NCBI GenBank assembly: GCA_964644605.1
Contig: CAZXWS010000039.1
Coordinates: forward strand, 1 to 60,969
Direction: 5' to 3'
Source of the DNA: CAZLAJ01 sp964644605
GTDB lineage: Bacteria; Patescibacteriota; Microgenomatia; UBA1406; GWC2-37-13
DNA length: 60,969 nt
This document shows positions 33,526 through 42,515 of this stretch, piece after piece. Position 1 is the first letter of the stretch. Each line of letters begins with the position of its first letter. The notes below the pieces were generated by a model. It searched no databases and had not been told where the DNA came from. It saw only the letters and a list, made by a program, of their open reading frames with translations. The translations under genes were made by a program, and so were the position numbers.

Positions 33526-33753
33526 ATGGAAACACAATTTTTTAATGTACTAAGAAAAGGATTTTTACTAGGAACAGGTCTGGGATTAGTTTTTGCTGTT
33601 TTAGCAATTATTTTCCCTGTAATAGGACATCTATTTATGAATGGACCAGTAGAAGCTCTGTTAAAGTGCGGGGCATTAACAGCAGCTGTATGTACTGGAG
33701 CCGCGACAGGAACTTTTGCAGGTACATTAGGGGGATTAATTATGCAGCTTTAA
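33526..33753 (+). CDS. Small two-helix membrane protein
   Basis: 75 residues with two hydrophobic stretches (GTGLGLVFAVLAIIFPVIG and ALTAAVCTGAATGTFAGTLGG). Gly/Ala-rich, no family recognised. Its last bases overlap the stop of the convergent diadenylate cyclase gene. Possibly cotranscribed with the gene at 33106-33504. Confidence 0.6.
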   Translation: METQFFNVLRKGFLLGTGLGLVFAVLAIIFPVIGHLFMNGPVEALLKCGALTAAVCTGAATGTFAGTLGGLIMQL

Positions 33754-34595
33754 TTTTTTGGTATGAGTTTAAACCAGAGCAATAATGCGGTTGTAATAGC
33801 AAGAAGTATGTAAATATATTCATTATAAATGTAGGTGAAAAATGCGTTTTTTGACTTTGCTGTATTCGCTACAAAGAGATTGAGTGCATTAGAAAACTTT
33901 TGATAATCCATAACTTCGAGTTTTCCGTTTTGACCCACGGTTATAGTTCCTCGTTCTTCAGATATAATAATCACAAAAGCATCGGAGTTTTTAGTTATAT
34001 TGAGTCCAGCCAAGTGGCGTGTGCCCCATTTTACCCGTTTATTGTATGATCTGTTTAGAGCTATATATGTACTGAAACTTTCAATAATATTGTTTTGTAT
34101 GACGACAGCTCCGTCGTGCCCAACTGAAGAATGATCAAAAATACTTAACAATAAAGCAGTGGAAACCTGTCCATTTAGCTCTATACGGTTTAAAATAAAT
34201 CTATCAAGTGGCTCATGACCTTTAATGAGAATTAAAGCTCCCGTGCGGGTAGCCGCAAGATCTTTTACTGCTTCTCTAATAGCAAATATACTCTCCATTG
34301 TAAGATGACTTCGATAGGAGTTAATTGCATAAAATGATATTATTTCGAGATATTTTCTGATTTCACGCTGAAACACGACAGTAAGTACGATAACGATAAC
34401 ACTGATAAAGGATTCGAATATTTTTTTCGTTAATCCTAGATCCAATATTGATGCAATAAAATACAATATAAAAAGTGTTATAAATCCGAAGAGCAAAGGT
34501 GTGTTACGTAACCGTCGTAACACGAAAATAAAACAATATATCAGGAAACTCACTATAGCAATATCGATACCAGTAATTAAAATTTTTGGATCCAT
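33750..34595 (-). CDS. cdaA: Membrane diadenylate cyclase, CdaA-like
   Basis: 281 residues: three N-terminal membrane helices (within 1-75), a DisA_N catalytic domain, and an extra C-terminal helix (YIYILLAITTALLLWF). The nucleotide-binding DGA motif is present (GHDGAVVIQNN). The second motif reads GTRHLAGL, so the usual RHR is RHL. The enzyme makes the messenger c-di-AMP, which controls potassium and cell-wall homeostasis. Divergent from the CvpA-CAP gene. The Arg-to-Leu change could reduce activity or be a lineage variant. Confidence 0.85.
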   Translation of the reverse strand: MDPKILITGIDIAIVSFLIYCFIFVLRRLRNTPLLFGFITLFILYFIASILDLGLTKKIFESFISVIVIVLTVVFQREIRKYLEIISFYAINSYRSHLTMESIFAIREAVKDLAATRTGALILIKGHEPLDRFILNRIELNGQVSTALLLSIFDHSSVGHDGAVVIQNNIIESFSTYIALNRSYNKRVKWGTRHLAGLNITKNSDAFVIIISEERGTITVGQNGKLEVMDYQKFSNALNLFVANTAKSKNAFFTYIYNEYIYILLAITTALLLWFKLIPKN

Positions 34596-34670
34596 AACAA
34601 TGAAGACAGAAATGGGGCAAATGCTGTCCCTATTATAACAGAAGAAAGATAGTTTGATAAAATATAATAC

Positions 34671-35663
34671 ATGGATCAGTTTTTAAATAGCTTTTCATTA
34701 CATGGCAACTGGGTGGATTTGGCGTTTGTACTTGTCGTCTTGTATTTTTTGTTTACGAATCGCGGGTTTTTAGACACAATGCTTGATGTGGTAGGTTTTG
34801 TGCTGGCGCTTATTTTTTCTTATAGACTCTACAACGTTATTGGCAGGTTGCTAGTTTATAATTTTGCGCTTCCGAACGGGATATCGAATGCGATTGGCTT
34901 TTTTATTGCGTGGTTTTTTCTTGAAATGTTTATATTTATCGTAACAACATTACTTTCTATTCATGTCTTTGATCCTTATAAAAAGAACCCTTTGAATAGA
35001 GGATTAGGATATTTAGCTGGATTTATACAAGCCGTTGTTATTTTTCTATTTTTTATTAGTCTGATATTTGCCTTCCCAGTTAAAGGACAAATTAAGCGCG
35101 ACATACTGGAATCAAAAACAGGCCCTTTTTTTGTAAACTTGTCTCAGTATTCAGAGCTGAGGCTTAAGAATATATTTGGCGGTGCTATTTCAGAAACAAT
35201 AAACTTTCTCACTATAAAGCCGCAGTCCAACGAGACCATTGACCTTGGCTTTAAAGCAAATTCTTCTCAACTACATTCTGATGAAACTTCGGAAGAGACA
35301 CTACTCAATTTAGTTAATAAGGAACGTACTTCTCGCGGTTTACACGCACTCAAATTAGATACAAGTCTACGGAGTTTAGCGAGGAATTATGCGGTGGAAA
35401 TGCTTGAGAATGGATTTTTTGCACATGTGTCGCAAGTGGATGGTTCATCACCGGGAGATAGAGCCAATAGAGCGAATATAGAATACACTGTGCTTGGTGA
35501 AAATCTTGCATATGCTCCAGATGTATATATTGCTCATCAAGGTCTTATGAACTCAGAAGGACACAGAAAAAATATTCTTTCACCAGAGTATGGAAGGGTG
35601 GGAATTGGTGTCATTGACGCTGGGTATTATGGGAAAATGTTTGTACAGGAATTTGCAGATTAA
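34671..35663 (+). CDS. CvpA-like membrane domain fused to a CAP/SCP domain
   Basis: 330 residues. The N-terminal 140 residues carry four hydrophobic helices with the CvpA layout (WVDLAFVLVVLYFLF, GFVLALIFSYRLYNVIG). Residues about 205-330 form a CAP (SCP/YkwD-like) domain: LLNLVNKERTSRGLHAL, then LARNYAVEML, the HVSQVDG segment, GENLAYAP and the end SEGHRKNILSPEY with its histidine. CAP domains act outside the cell; the fusion anchors one in the membrane. Target unknown, possibly cell-wall linked. TATAAT ends 2 bases before the ATG. Confidence 0.9.
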   Translation: MDQFLNSFSLHGNWVDLAFVLVVLYFLFTNRGFLDTMLDVVGFVLALIFSYRLYNVIGRLLVYNFALPNGISNAIGFFIAWFFLEMFIFIVTTLLSIHVFDPYKKNPLNRGLGYLAGFIQAVVIFLFFISLIFAFPVKGQIKRDILESKTGPFFVNLSQYSELRLKNIFGGAISETINFLTIKPQSNETIDLGFKANSSQLHSDETSEETLLNLVNKERTSRGLHALKLDTSLRSLARNYAVEMLENGFFAHVSQVDGSSPGDRANRANIEYTVLGENLAYAPDVYIAHQGLMNSEGHRKNILSPEYGRVGIGVIDAGYYGKMFVQEFAD

Positions 35664-37007
35664 TCATAGTAGTGTTGCTACTTTACGCCAAAATTCTACA
35701 ACACCATGAGGACTTAACTCATAAGTATTTATATCATCTTTTCGGCTTGCCATGTTCAAATTAAGCATTTCGTAGAATATTTTTTGGTCTAAACACCATT
35801 TAATAAAACCAGCTGCTGCAACGGGGTCATTGGGCAAAAAAATGCCGCGCCATTTTTTTATTTCCTTTTGTAAATCTTTATCAGTATCAAGAGATATATT
35901 TTTTTCTGCATAATGCCAGAGTGTTCGCTGTTCACTGACAAGAGGGATGAGATAATGCCTTCGAAGGAAATCTAAATTATCAAACTCCTGCCGTCCAACT
36001 GGTTCAGAAAAAAGCAGAATTGAGCCACCTTTTTTTTCGGGGGATATAAGTGCTTTGAATGCTTGTTCGCTCGGCTTTGTAATCTCTACCGCAATCACTT
36101 CATGAGTATAAATATTTTCATAGGAATCAATAATATCTCGATCCACCGCAGAAGTAGTAAGTTTTACAAAAGGTCGTTCATTCATTTCATATATGAAGTT
36201 TTTTGTAAAAGGCGCAGTTTTTGCCACTACATGCAGTGAAAATCTATGGCTGCGTCTATACAACGCGTCTATTAATACAGTGAAATACTGGGTACCTACT
36301 GCTGCTCCTGAAATTGGTATTACTAAATTGGTAAGTTCTGTGCTCTCAGGATCAAGTTGTCGTTTTTTGTACTCGTATTGATGCTCCGTTAAGGGTTGAG
36401 CAAGCATGGGAGACAGAGGGTAGGGGTTTACTGCAAAATCGGTGTGTTTTAGTTTTGCTTTTCTCCCGTATGCTTCAAGTGCTTTTTTTGTTTTTTCACT
36501 CGGTACACACGTCAAATCTGCTCCTGGAACGTACCACATTTTTTGCGGACTATCATCTGTGACTTGTACAACAAGAATAATTTCAATTTTTTTATCTTCA
36601 GCTAATTTATCTTTTATTGCAGCAATTTGATGTGCTAATCCGAAGTGCGTAGCAATCACTAACACTGTGGCAGGCGATTTTAGTCGTTCATCAATAAGCG
36701 TAGTTAGCTGTCCATAGAGAACCTTTGTGCGAGAGCGGAGGAAAGCTCCGTACAAAACAGCAGTGATATTTTCACCGATTCCTTTTCCTATCCATTCATA
36801 AATAGCCCGCGTAATACGATAATTACTGGCGATTCTGTGAACATAGTTTATTGAGTAATCTTGTGCTCCCAGTAGTACAGGGTTAGCACCTGATGGAAGT
36901 CCATGATAAAGAGCATTAGTTACTCGTAAATGGCCAAATCCGGCAGGTGCATAGGTAAATATAAGCAGCATCGAAGGATTGGTGAGTGCTTTACTATAAT
37001 CGTCCAT
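35664..37007 (-). CDS. Glycosyltransferase-like protein (MGDG synthase/GT28-like)
   Basis: 447 residues. The start IFTYAPAGFGHLRVTNAL matches the Gly-rich N-terminal loop of GT-B enzymes such as monogalactosyldiacylglycerol synthase (AGxGHxRAxxAL). The rest is weakly conserved: VTDDSPQKMWYVPGADLTCVPSE (in part) fits the usual region where such enzymes have TDxxxxHxxW and VPSE. The C-terminal sugar-nucleotide site is not clear. A membrane glycolipid synthase is plausible; a carrier role without catalysis cannot be excluded. It ends at the same point as the convergent CvpA-CAP gene. Confidence 0.6.
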   Translation of the reverse strand: MDDYSKALTNPSMLLIFTYAPAGFGHLRVTNALYHGLPSGANPVLLGAQDYSINYVHRIASNYRITRAIYEWIGKGIGENITAVLYGAFLRSRTKVLYGQLTTLIDERLKSPATVLVIATHFGLAHQIAAIKDKLAEDKKIEIILVVQVTDDSPQKMWYVPGADLTCVPSEKTKKALEAYGRKAKLKHTDFAVNPYPLSPMLAQPLTEHQYEYKKRQLDPESTELTNLVIPISGAAVGTQYFTVLIDALYRRSHRFSLHVVAKTAPFTKNFIYEMNERPFVKLTTSAVDRDIIDSYENIYTHEVIAVEITKPSEQAFKALISPEKKGGSILLFSEPVGRQEFDNLDFLRRHYLIPLVSEQRTLWHYAEKNISLDTDKDLQKEIKKWRGIFLPNDPVAAAGFIKWCLDQKIFYEMLNLNMASRKDDINTYELSPHGVVEFWRKVATLL

Positions 37008-37050
37008 ATTAATTACTATAGCAGATATGTCTGGCTGTAATGCTACACAA

Positions 37051-37590
37051 TTATTTTTTAAGAAGGTTTGAAAACATCATTTCAAAGTGTTCCAGTTTGG
37101 GACCGATGATGAGTTGACAGTATGGTTGGTTTGGATTGTTCTCAAAGTACTGTTGGTGGTACTCTTCTGCTGCATAAAAGTTTGTGAACGGTTTAATTTC
37201 AGTGACTACTCGTTTCGGTATATTCTGCTGATTATATTTATTTTGCATTGTCTTAAGTGTTAGCTCTGCTTGGCGTTTATGTTCATCTGACGTATAGAGA
37301 ATAATGGAGCGGTATTGAGTCCCTACATCATTCCCTTGCTGGTTAAGAGTAGTTGGATCGTGGACATAGAAGAATACTTCAAGAAGTTGTGTATATGAAA
37401 TTATGGATGGATCAAACTCAATTTTTACTACTTCAGCATGTCCTGTTTCTTCATAACTTACTTCCTGGTACGTGGGATTTTCTTTGTACCCTCCAGCATA
37501 TCCAGAAACTACTGAAATGACACCCTTAAGGCGCTGAAATACTGCTTCCGTACACCAAAAACATCCTCCACCGAACACAGCTATTTCCAT
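37051..37590 (-). CDS. msrA: Peptide methionine sulfoxide reductase MsrA
   Basis: 179 residues with the catalytic motif GGCFWCTEAVF at the N-terminus, followed by VSGYAGG and the conserved HVVK-like segment (EEYHQQYFENNP). It reduces the S-epimer of methionine sulfoxide. It is directly downstream of msrB (22 bases), and both belong to one repair unit on the minus strand. Confidence 0.96.
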   Translation of the reverse strand: MEIAVFGGGCFWCTEAVFQRLKGVISVVSGYAGGYKENPTYQEVSYEETGHAEVVKIEFDPSIISYTQLLEVFFYVHDPTTLNQQGNDVGTQYRSIILYTSDEHKRQAELTLKTMQNKYNQQNIPKRVVTEIKPFTNFYAAEEYHQQYFENNPNQPYCQLIIGPKLEHFEMMFSNLLKK

Positions 37591-37612
37591 AGGTACTGAA
37601 TGTCACGGATAA

Positions 37613-37978
37613 TCATGGATTAATAGGGATAAATTTTAACGATATAGAGTTGACACAGTGACGGGTATTTTTAGTGGTAAAATCTTCACCAACAAAAACA
37701 TGACCCAAGTGTGCACCGCAGTTGTTACAAATTATTTCAGTTCGTTTCCCATCTGCATCGAGCACACGTTTAACAGCACCCTCAATTTCTTGATCAAAAC
37801 TCGGCCAGCCACAATGTGCATCAAATTTAGAGTCTGATCTATATAATGGCGCATTACAACGTCGACACACATAAGTGCCTTCTTGATAGAAGTCTTCATA
37901 CTCGCCACTAAAAGGTGTTTCAGTACCTTTGTGTATGATTACATTTTCCTCGTCCGGAGTTAGTTTGTTATAAGTCAT
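37613..37978 (-). CDS. msrB: Peptide methionine sulfoxide reductase MsrB
   Basis: 121 residues. Zinc-binding CxxC pairs are present (CRRC and CNNC), along with GWPSF and the catalytic cysteine in RHCVNSISL. It reduces the R-epimer of methionine sulfoxide. The order is msrB then msrA in transcription. Confidence 0.96.
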   Translation of the reverse strand: MTYNKLTPDEENVIIHKGTETPFSGEYEDFYQEGTYVCRRCNAPLYRSDSKFDAHCGWPSFDQEIEGAVKRVLDADGKRTEIICNNCGAHLGHVFVGEDFTTKNTRHCVNSISLKFIPINP

Positions 37979-37993
37979 GAGCTATATAGCGTA

Positions 37994-38299
37994 TTATTTA
38001 TATGACTCTTCTTCAATAGCGGAGCGTTTAATAAAGTGGTATGACATGCTGGGGTCTGATTTATACTCAGAATCACTGTACTCAAATGCTAAGAGTTGCT
38101 CTTCAAATAATTGAAAAAAATCTTCCCAAGTTGTTTCATGTAGTTCGCGTTTATCTAAAAATTTATCGTCTTCATCACCAGGAAAGTTGATGCGAATTCC
38201 CCTCTCGTCGCCAGTGGCATCAGGAGCGTCTATAATTTCTGGAAATCCTTTATGTTTAATAATCCAGTCTTTAATAACTTTATGATCAGTTGTTGTCAT
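37994..38299 (-). CDS. Hypothetical protein
   Basis: 101 residues, acidic, soluble. IKHKGFPEIIDAPDA and LHETTWEDFFQLFEEQLLAFEYS (in part) suggest a small helical domain. No family recognised with certainty. It lies 15 bases upstream of msrB and 22 bases after the exonuclease gene, all on the minus strand, so it is probably cotranscribed with them. Confidence 0.75.
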   Translation of the reverse strand: MTTTDHKVIKDWIIKHKGFPEIIDAPDATGDERGIRINFPGDEDDKFLDKRELHETTWEDFFQLFEEQLLAFEYSDSEYKSDPSMSYHFIKRSAIEEESYK

Positions 38300-38321
38300 A
38301 GTATATTTTACTAATTTTCAA

Positions 38322-39260
38322 TCATGAAAACAAATCAATTTGATCGTCGGTTGCTTTCTTTTTTTCAGGAATGGCGGAGTGCTGTTCAGGTTGATTTTTT
38401 GTACTAAAAATTCGTTCTTGAAGCGATTTGATTTGGAATGAGGATAGGAATTCTTTTAACCGCTCATTAAACCATGTAAACTGTGTTTGTTCGAGATTGC
38501 ATTCTATCGGTACGTCTTTACGAATAGTGGCAAGTTCATGCGATAGTGCTATATTTTCTTTATGACTAATAATAAGTTCCTTGATGCGGTTCTCTTTAAT
38601 GTCATCAGCATGCGTTAATACGCCGTTTACATCCCTATATTGAGCAAGAAGTTTAGCGGCTGTTTTTGGACCAATTCCCTTTGCACCTACGTAGTTATCA
38701 GAAGCATCGCCCATTAAGGCTTTGAGGTCGGGGATTAGATTTGGCCTGACACCCATTTTTTTCTCGACACCCTCTTCATTATACACAGCAATATCGCTTA
38801 ATCCAGTTTTGGGAGTGATAACAAAGACATTTTTGTCCACGAGCTGCATAATGTCTCTATCTCCTGTAAGGATGAGAATACGTAGATCAGGAACATTTTT
38901 AAATTTCTCGGATAAGGTTCCTATGACATCATCAGCTTCATATCCATCTTTTTCTAAAAAAGTAATTCCAGCTATTTCCAGCATTTGACGAATTAAAGGA
39001 ATTTGTTTTATAAAATCATCATCAGCTTTTGGTCTATGTGCTTGATAAGTAGGGGAGAGAGTATTGCGAAATGTAGGTTTTGGAGTGTCAAAGCAGACAA
39101 TAATATAATTCGGTTTAAAATCTGTTACTGACTTAAAGAGCATGCTTAAAAATCCATAGAGCGCGTTTGTCGGAACACCATCTTTTGTGTGGAAGTTGGG
39201 CATGGCATGATATGCACGATGTATGAGAGCATTACCATCGATTAGTAAAAGTGTTTGCAT
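38322..39260 (-). CDS. 5'-3' exonuclease (Pol I N-terminal domain, stand-alone)
   Basis: 312 residues: LLIDGNALIHRAYHA at the start, DGYEADDVIGTL and the metal ligands in LTGDRDIMQLV, then the helix-hairpin-helix DASDNYVGAKGIGPKTAAKLL (in part). The polymerase part of DNA polymerase I is absent and no continuation follows, so this is the 5'-3' nuclease alone, used for removal of RNA primers and flaps. The C-terminal 30 residues (EKKKATDDQIDLF) end in a DLF-type tail that could be a clamp-binding motif. Confidence 0.94.
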   Translation of the reverse strand: MQTLLLIDGNALIHRAYHAMPNFHTKDGVPTNALYGFLSMLFKSVTDFKPNYIIVCFDTPKPTFRNTLSPTYQAHRPKADDDFIKQIPLIRQMLEIAGITFLEKDGYEADDVIGTLSEKFKNVPDLRILILTGDRDIMQLVDKNVFVITPKTGLSDIAVYNEEGVEKKMGVRPNLIPDLKALMGDASDNYVGAKGIGPKTAAKLLAQYRDVNGVLTHADDIKENRIKELIISHKENIALSHELATIRKDVPIECNLEQTQFTWFNERLKEFLSSFQIKSLQERIFSTKNQPEQHSAIPEKKKATDDQIDLFS

Positions 39261-39301
39261 GTAGAAATTATAACTAATATTTTATTAAGCATTGATCACT
39301 T

Positions 39302-39469
39302 CAATCACATATAGTAAATTTTTCAGAATGTAACTCGTCCTGAATTCTTTGTCGACCTGCCCATATTACAAGCATTTTTACTTAAGAAATAGTGGCATCG
39401 CCCGTACGTTATCATACTCGAAGAATCAGGACTCGGACAAACATTCTTCAAAATTTACTATATGTGATT
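39302..39469. repeat. 168-nt intergenic long-armed inverted repeat
   Basis: The left arm AATCACATATAGTAAATTTT (39302-39321) is matched by its exact complement at 39450-39469. The arms continue inward with few mismatches (AGAATGT and TCCTGA/TCAGGA blocks) to about 39348 and 39420, leaving a central loop of about 70 bases. It fills most of the gap between ftsH and the exonuclease gene. Confidence 0.92.
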
Positions 39470-39483
39470 TTAAGTAACACGAT

Positions 39484-41409
39484 TTACAATGGAGGGGCAA
39501 AAACCTGGCCTTCGCCGGACGGAACATCCGGAATATTTTCTGGAGTTTTTTTCGGGCCGACAATCACTTCAAATTCTTCTTTATCCATATTTTCTTTTTT
39601 AATAAGTTCTGCCGCTACTTTGTCGAGTAATTCTTTTTTATTTTTGATAAGTTTTGTGGCCTCTGCATAACATTTTGTAATAATGCTCTTTACTTCTTCA
39701 TCGATCTTTCCTTGTATTTCTTGAGATATAGAATTTTGTTCCCAGTAACTTTTACCCCATTCAGTCACATCTTGTGTTGGACCGAAATTAATTGGGCCGA
39801 GCGGACTCATGCCATACTCCACTACCATAGCTTTTGCAATTCGAGTAGCCTGGTCGAAATCATTAGCTGCACCGGTGGTAACTTCTCCAAAAATCACTTC
39901 TTCTGCAACTCTTCCTCCCATCATCGCCGTAATACGTTCTAGTAAATTTGTTTTTGTTTCATGCAATTTATCGGTATCCGGATGAATGAGTGTATATCCA
40001 AGTGCCATTCCACGGGATACAATAGAAATTCTTTGCACTGGATCAGTGTGTTCGAGGAAGTGAGAAACTATAGCATGACCTGCTTCATGGTATGCAGTCA
40101 ATTTTTTATCGTAGTCTGATTGTAATCGTTTTTTTGCTGGACCTAATTTCACTTTCACTGCGGCTTCTTCAATATCCTCCATGCTAATTTTATCTCTTGA
40201 ATGTCGTGCGGCATTAATAGCTGCCTCATTTAACATGTTCTCGATATCTGCACCTGAAAAACCAACAGTTCTTTTAGCAACTTTATCCCAATTTACATTA
40301 GCTTCGAATGGTTTACCGCGACCGTGTATTTGAATAATGGACTTTCTTCCTTCAACGTCTGGATAATCGACAACAATACGTCTATCAAAACGTCCGGGAC
40401 GTAATAATGCTGTATCGAGAAGATCACCACGGTTTGTGGCGGCTATAACGATGACATGCTCATTCGGATTAAATCCATCCATCTCAACAAGAATTTGATT
40501 TAATGTTTGTTCCCGTTCGTCATGTGAAGGCATAACACCCGTAGATCGCGCTCTCCCAATAGCATCAATTTCGTCGATGAAAATAATAGATGGTGAATTT
40601 TTTTTGGCTGTCGAGAAAAGATCTCGTACTCGTGCAGCTCCGATACCTACCAGCATCTCCATAAATTCAGATCCGGCAATAGAGAAGAAAGGGACGCTTG
40701 CTTCACCTGCCACTGCTTTTGCGAGTAATGTTTTACCAGAGCCAGCAGGCCCAATAAGAATCACACCTTTTGGAGTACGTGCACCTAATTTTCGGTATTT
40801 TTCAGGATTTTTGAGAAAATCAACTACTTCTTCAAGTTCTTTTTTTGCTTCGTCTACTCCCGCTACATCATTAAATGTCACTTTTGGTAAATCGCGGTTA
40901 AAACGTTTTGCTTTAGACTGTCCAAAAGAAAATACTGACTCCTGAGCACCTTTTGCCTGTCTGAATAGAAATATAAAAAATGCGACCATCAGTATTGTTG
41001 GAATAATATTACTGAGTATATTGATCCAGCCCATTGAGGTTTGCGTGTCTTTATATCTTATGTCTGCCGAAGATGGGTCAACTCCGAAATTTTTAAGCGT
41101 TTGAGTAAAGCCTTCGGTTGTGTCCTTGTAACTGACTGCCATTTTGTCATCTTTATAGTGAGCGACAATCTTGTTATCGAAGACATCCACATAACTTACC
41201 TTTTTATCTTTTATATCTTTAATAGTTGAAGTGAGCGGTTTTTCTGGTAAGGCTTTTTTGACTTCGCCAGAAAGAGCATTGTAAACGTAAAATAGAAACA
41301 ATCCAGCAAATAAAAGTATGAAGAGAGTTTTAATATCAAAATTAAATTTAAATTCTCTAATTTTTTTGTTTTTTTGTTTGTTAGAAATAGTTGAGTTTTT
41401 TTGTGGCAT
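39484..41409 (-). CDS. ftsH: ATP-dependent zinc metalloprotease FtsH
   Basis: 641 residues. There are two N-terminal membrane helices (LFILLFAGLFLFYVYNAL and LSNIIPTILMVAFFIFLF). The AAA module has Walker A GPAGSGKT, Walker B IIFIDEIDAIG, and SRH RGDLLDTALLRPGRFDRR. The zinc site is HEAGH. It degrades unstable and damaged membrane proteins. The tail after 600 is variable (ENIPDVPSGEGQVFAPPL). A TAAAAT box lies 8 bases before the ATG. Divergent from the tsaC-tsaE fusion. Confidence 0.97.
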   Translation of the reverse strand: MPQKNSTISNKQKNKKIREFKFNFDIKTLFILLFAGLFLFYVYNALSGEVKKALPEKPLTSTIKDIKDKKVSYVDVFDNKIVAHYKDDKMAVSYKDTTEGFTQTLKNFGVDPSSADIRYKDTQTSMGWINILSNIIPTILMVAFFIFLFRQAKGAQESVFSFGQSKAKRFNRDLPKVTFNDVAGVDEAKKELEEVVDFLKNPEKYRKLGARTPKGVILIGPAGSGKTLLAKAVAGEASVPFFSIAGSEFMEMLVGIGAARVRDLFSTAKKNSPSIIFIDEIDAIGRARSTGVMPSHDEREQTLNQILVEMDGFNPNEHVIVIAATNRGDLLDTALLRPGRFDRRIVVDYPDVEGRKSIIQIHGRGKPFEANVNWDKVAKRTVGFSGADIENMLNEAAINAARHSRDKISMEDIEEAAVKVKLGPAKKRLQSDYDKKLTAYHEAGHAIVSHFLEHTDPVQRISIVSRGMALGYTLIHPDTDKLHETKTNLLERITAMMGGRVAEEVIFGEVTTGAANDFDQATRIAKAMVVEYGMSPLGPINFGPTQDVTEWGKSYWEQNSISQEIQGKIDEEVKSIITKCYAEATKLIKNKKELLDKVAAELIKKENMDKEEFEVIVGPKKTPENIPDVPSGEGQVFAPPL

Positions 41410-41457
41410 ACTCAGATATTTTAGCAGATTTTTGGTAGAATTGATAGCACAAAAAGT

Positions 41458-42510
41458 ATGAAAATTATATCAAGCACTGACAAATCAGCAGTTCAACAAA
41501 CTGTAAGTATTTTACGAGCAGGAGGTCTTGTCGTCGCCCCTACTGACACCGTATATGGATTGCTTGTAGATGCAACCAATGAGCGTGCCGTAGAAAAATT
41601 GATACAGTTTAAAAGTCGTCCACCTGGTAAGGCAATATCGATATTTGTCGAAAACCTACACATGATGGATAAGTATGTGACAATTTCACCAGCGCAAAGA
41701 TCGCTGTTAGAAATATTATTACCTGGTCCGTACACTATTATCCTTGAATCAAAGCACAAGACTTCAAAGTTACTTGAATCTGAAATTGGAACTCTAGGTG
41801 TGCGTGTACCAAACTATGATTTTATAACCGATCTTGTTCATGAATTCAAAAAACCACTTACAGCAACTTCGGCAAATCTCAGCACAAAATCACCCAACTA
41901 TTCTGTAGATAGCTTTTTACAAAGTTTATCCAAGCAAAAAATGGAGTTGCTAGATTTGGTAATAGATGCAGGAAATTTACCCCATAACAAACCTTCTACT
42001 GTTGCTGATCTCACTAAACCTGAAGTGCAAATTTTACGGCAAGGTGATTTGGAGTTCAAAGAAGAAAACAAGTACAAATCAACAGTTGAAGACGAAACAA
42101 AAGTTATAGCGAAGAAATTATTAAATGATTTACTCGATGAGCGACAAACAATTGTTATAGTACTAGAAGGTGATTTAGGGGTGGGAAAAACAGTGTTTGT
42201 GAAGGGAATCGCGGAACAATTGGGAATTCATAATATAATCTCCCCGACTTACACGGTTTATTACGAATATACGCTCAGCGACATGTTGTATAAAAAATTA
42301 TATCACTTCGATTTGTATCATATAGAAAACGAAGAAGAGTTCAAATATCTTGGACTAAATAAAATTTTAAAAGAAACATCTATTATCTGTCTCGAATGGG
42401 GTGAAAAAGCAGCTTCAATTATGCCCTTACTGAAAGAAAAAGCAAAGGTAGTGTATGTGAAAATGCAGTATATTAATGAAAAAGAAAGAAAAATTATTAT
42501 AAGTACATAG
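41458..42510 (+). CDS. Fused TsaC and TsaE for tRNA t6A37 synthesis
   Basis: 350 residues. Residues 1-205 are the YrdC/Sua5 domain, TsaC, which makes threonylcarbamoyl-AMP (GGLVVAPTDTVYGLLVDA, then SRPPGKAISIFV and TATSANLS). Residues 215-350 are TsaE, the ATPase partner: Walker A EGDLGVGKT, TSPTY-like ISPTYTV, HFDLYHI and LEWGE. The two genes are usually separate. The next gene, tsaD, starts 5 bases later, so three of four t6A functions form one unit; TsaB is not in the window. Start codon 16 bases after TAGAAT. Confidence 0.93.
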   Translation: MKIISSTDKSAVQQTVSILRAGGLVVAPTDTVYGLLVDATNERAVEKLIQFKSRPPGKAISIFVENLHMMDKYVTISPAQRSLLEILLPGPYTIILESKHKTSKLLESEIGTLGVRVPNYDFITDLVHEFKKPLTATSANLSTKSPNYSVDSFLQSLSKQKMELLDLVIDAGNLPHNKPSTVADLTKPEVQILRQGDLEFKEENKYKSTVEDETKVIAKKLLNDLLDERQTIVIVLEGDLGVGKTVFVKGIAEQLGIHNIISPTYTVYYEYTLSDMLYKKLYHFDLYHIENEEEFKYLGLNKILKETSIICLEWGEKAASIMPLLKEKAKVVYVKMQYINEKERKIIIST

Positions 42511-42515
42511 TTGTT

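Noticed and set aside
34661..34671. TATAAT two bases before the CvpA-CAP start as its promoter.
   Set aside because: Transcription from it would begin inside the gene; the word may be chance in AT-rich DNA, so it is not listed as a promoter.
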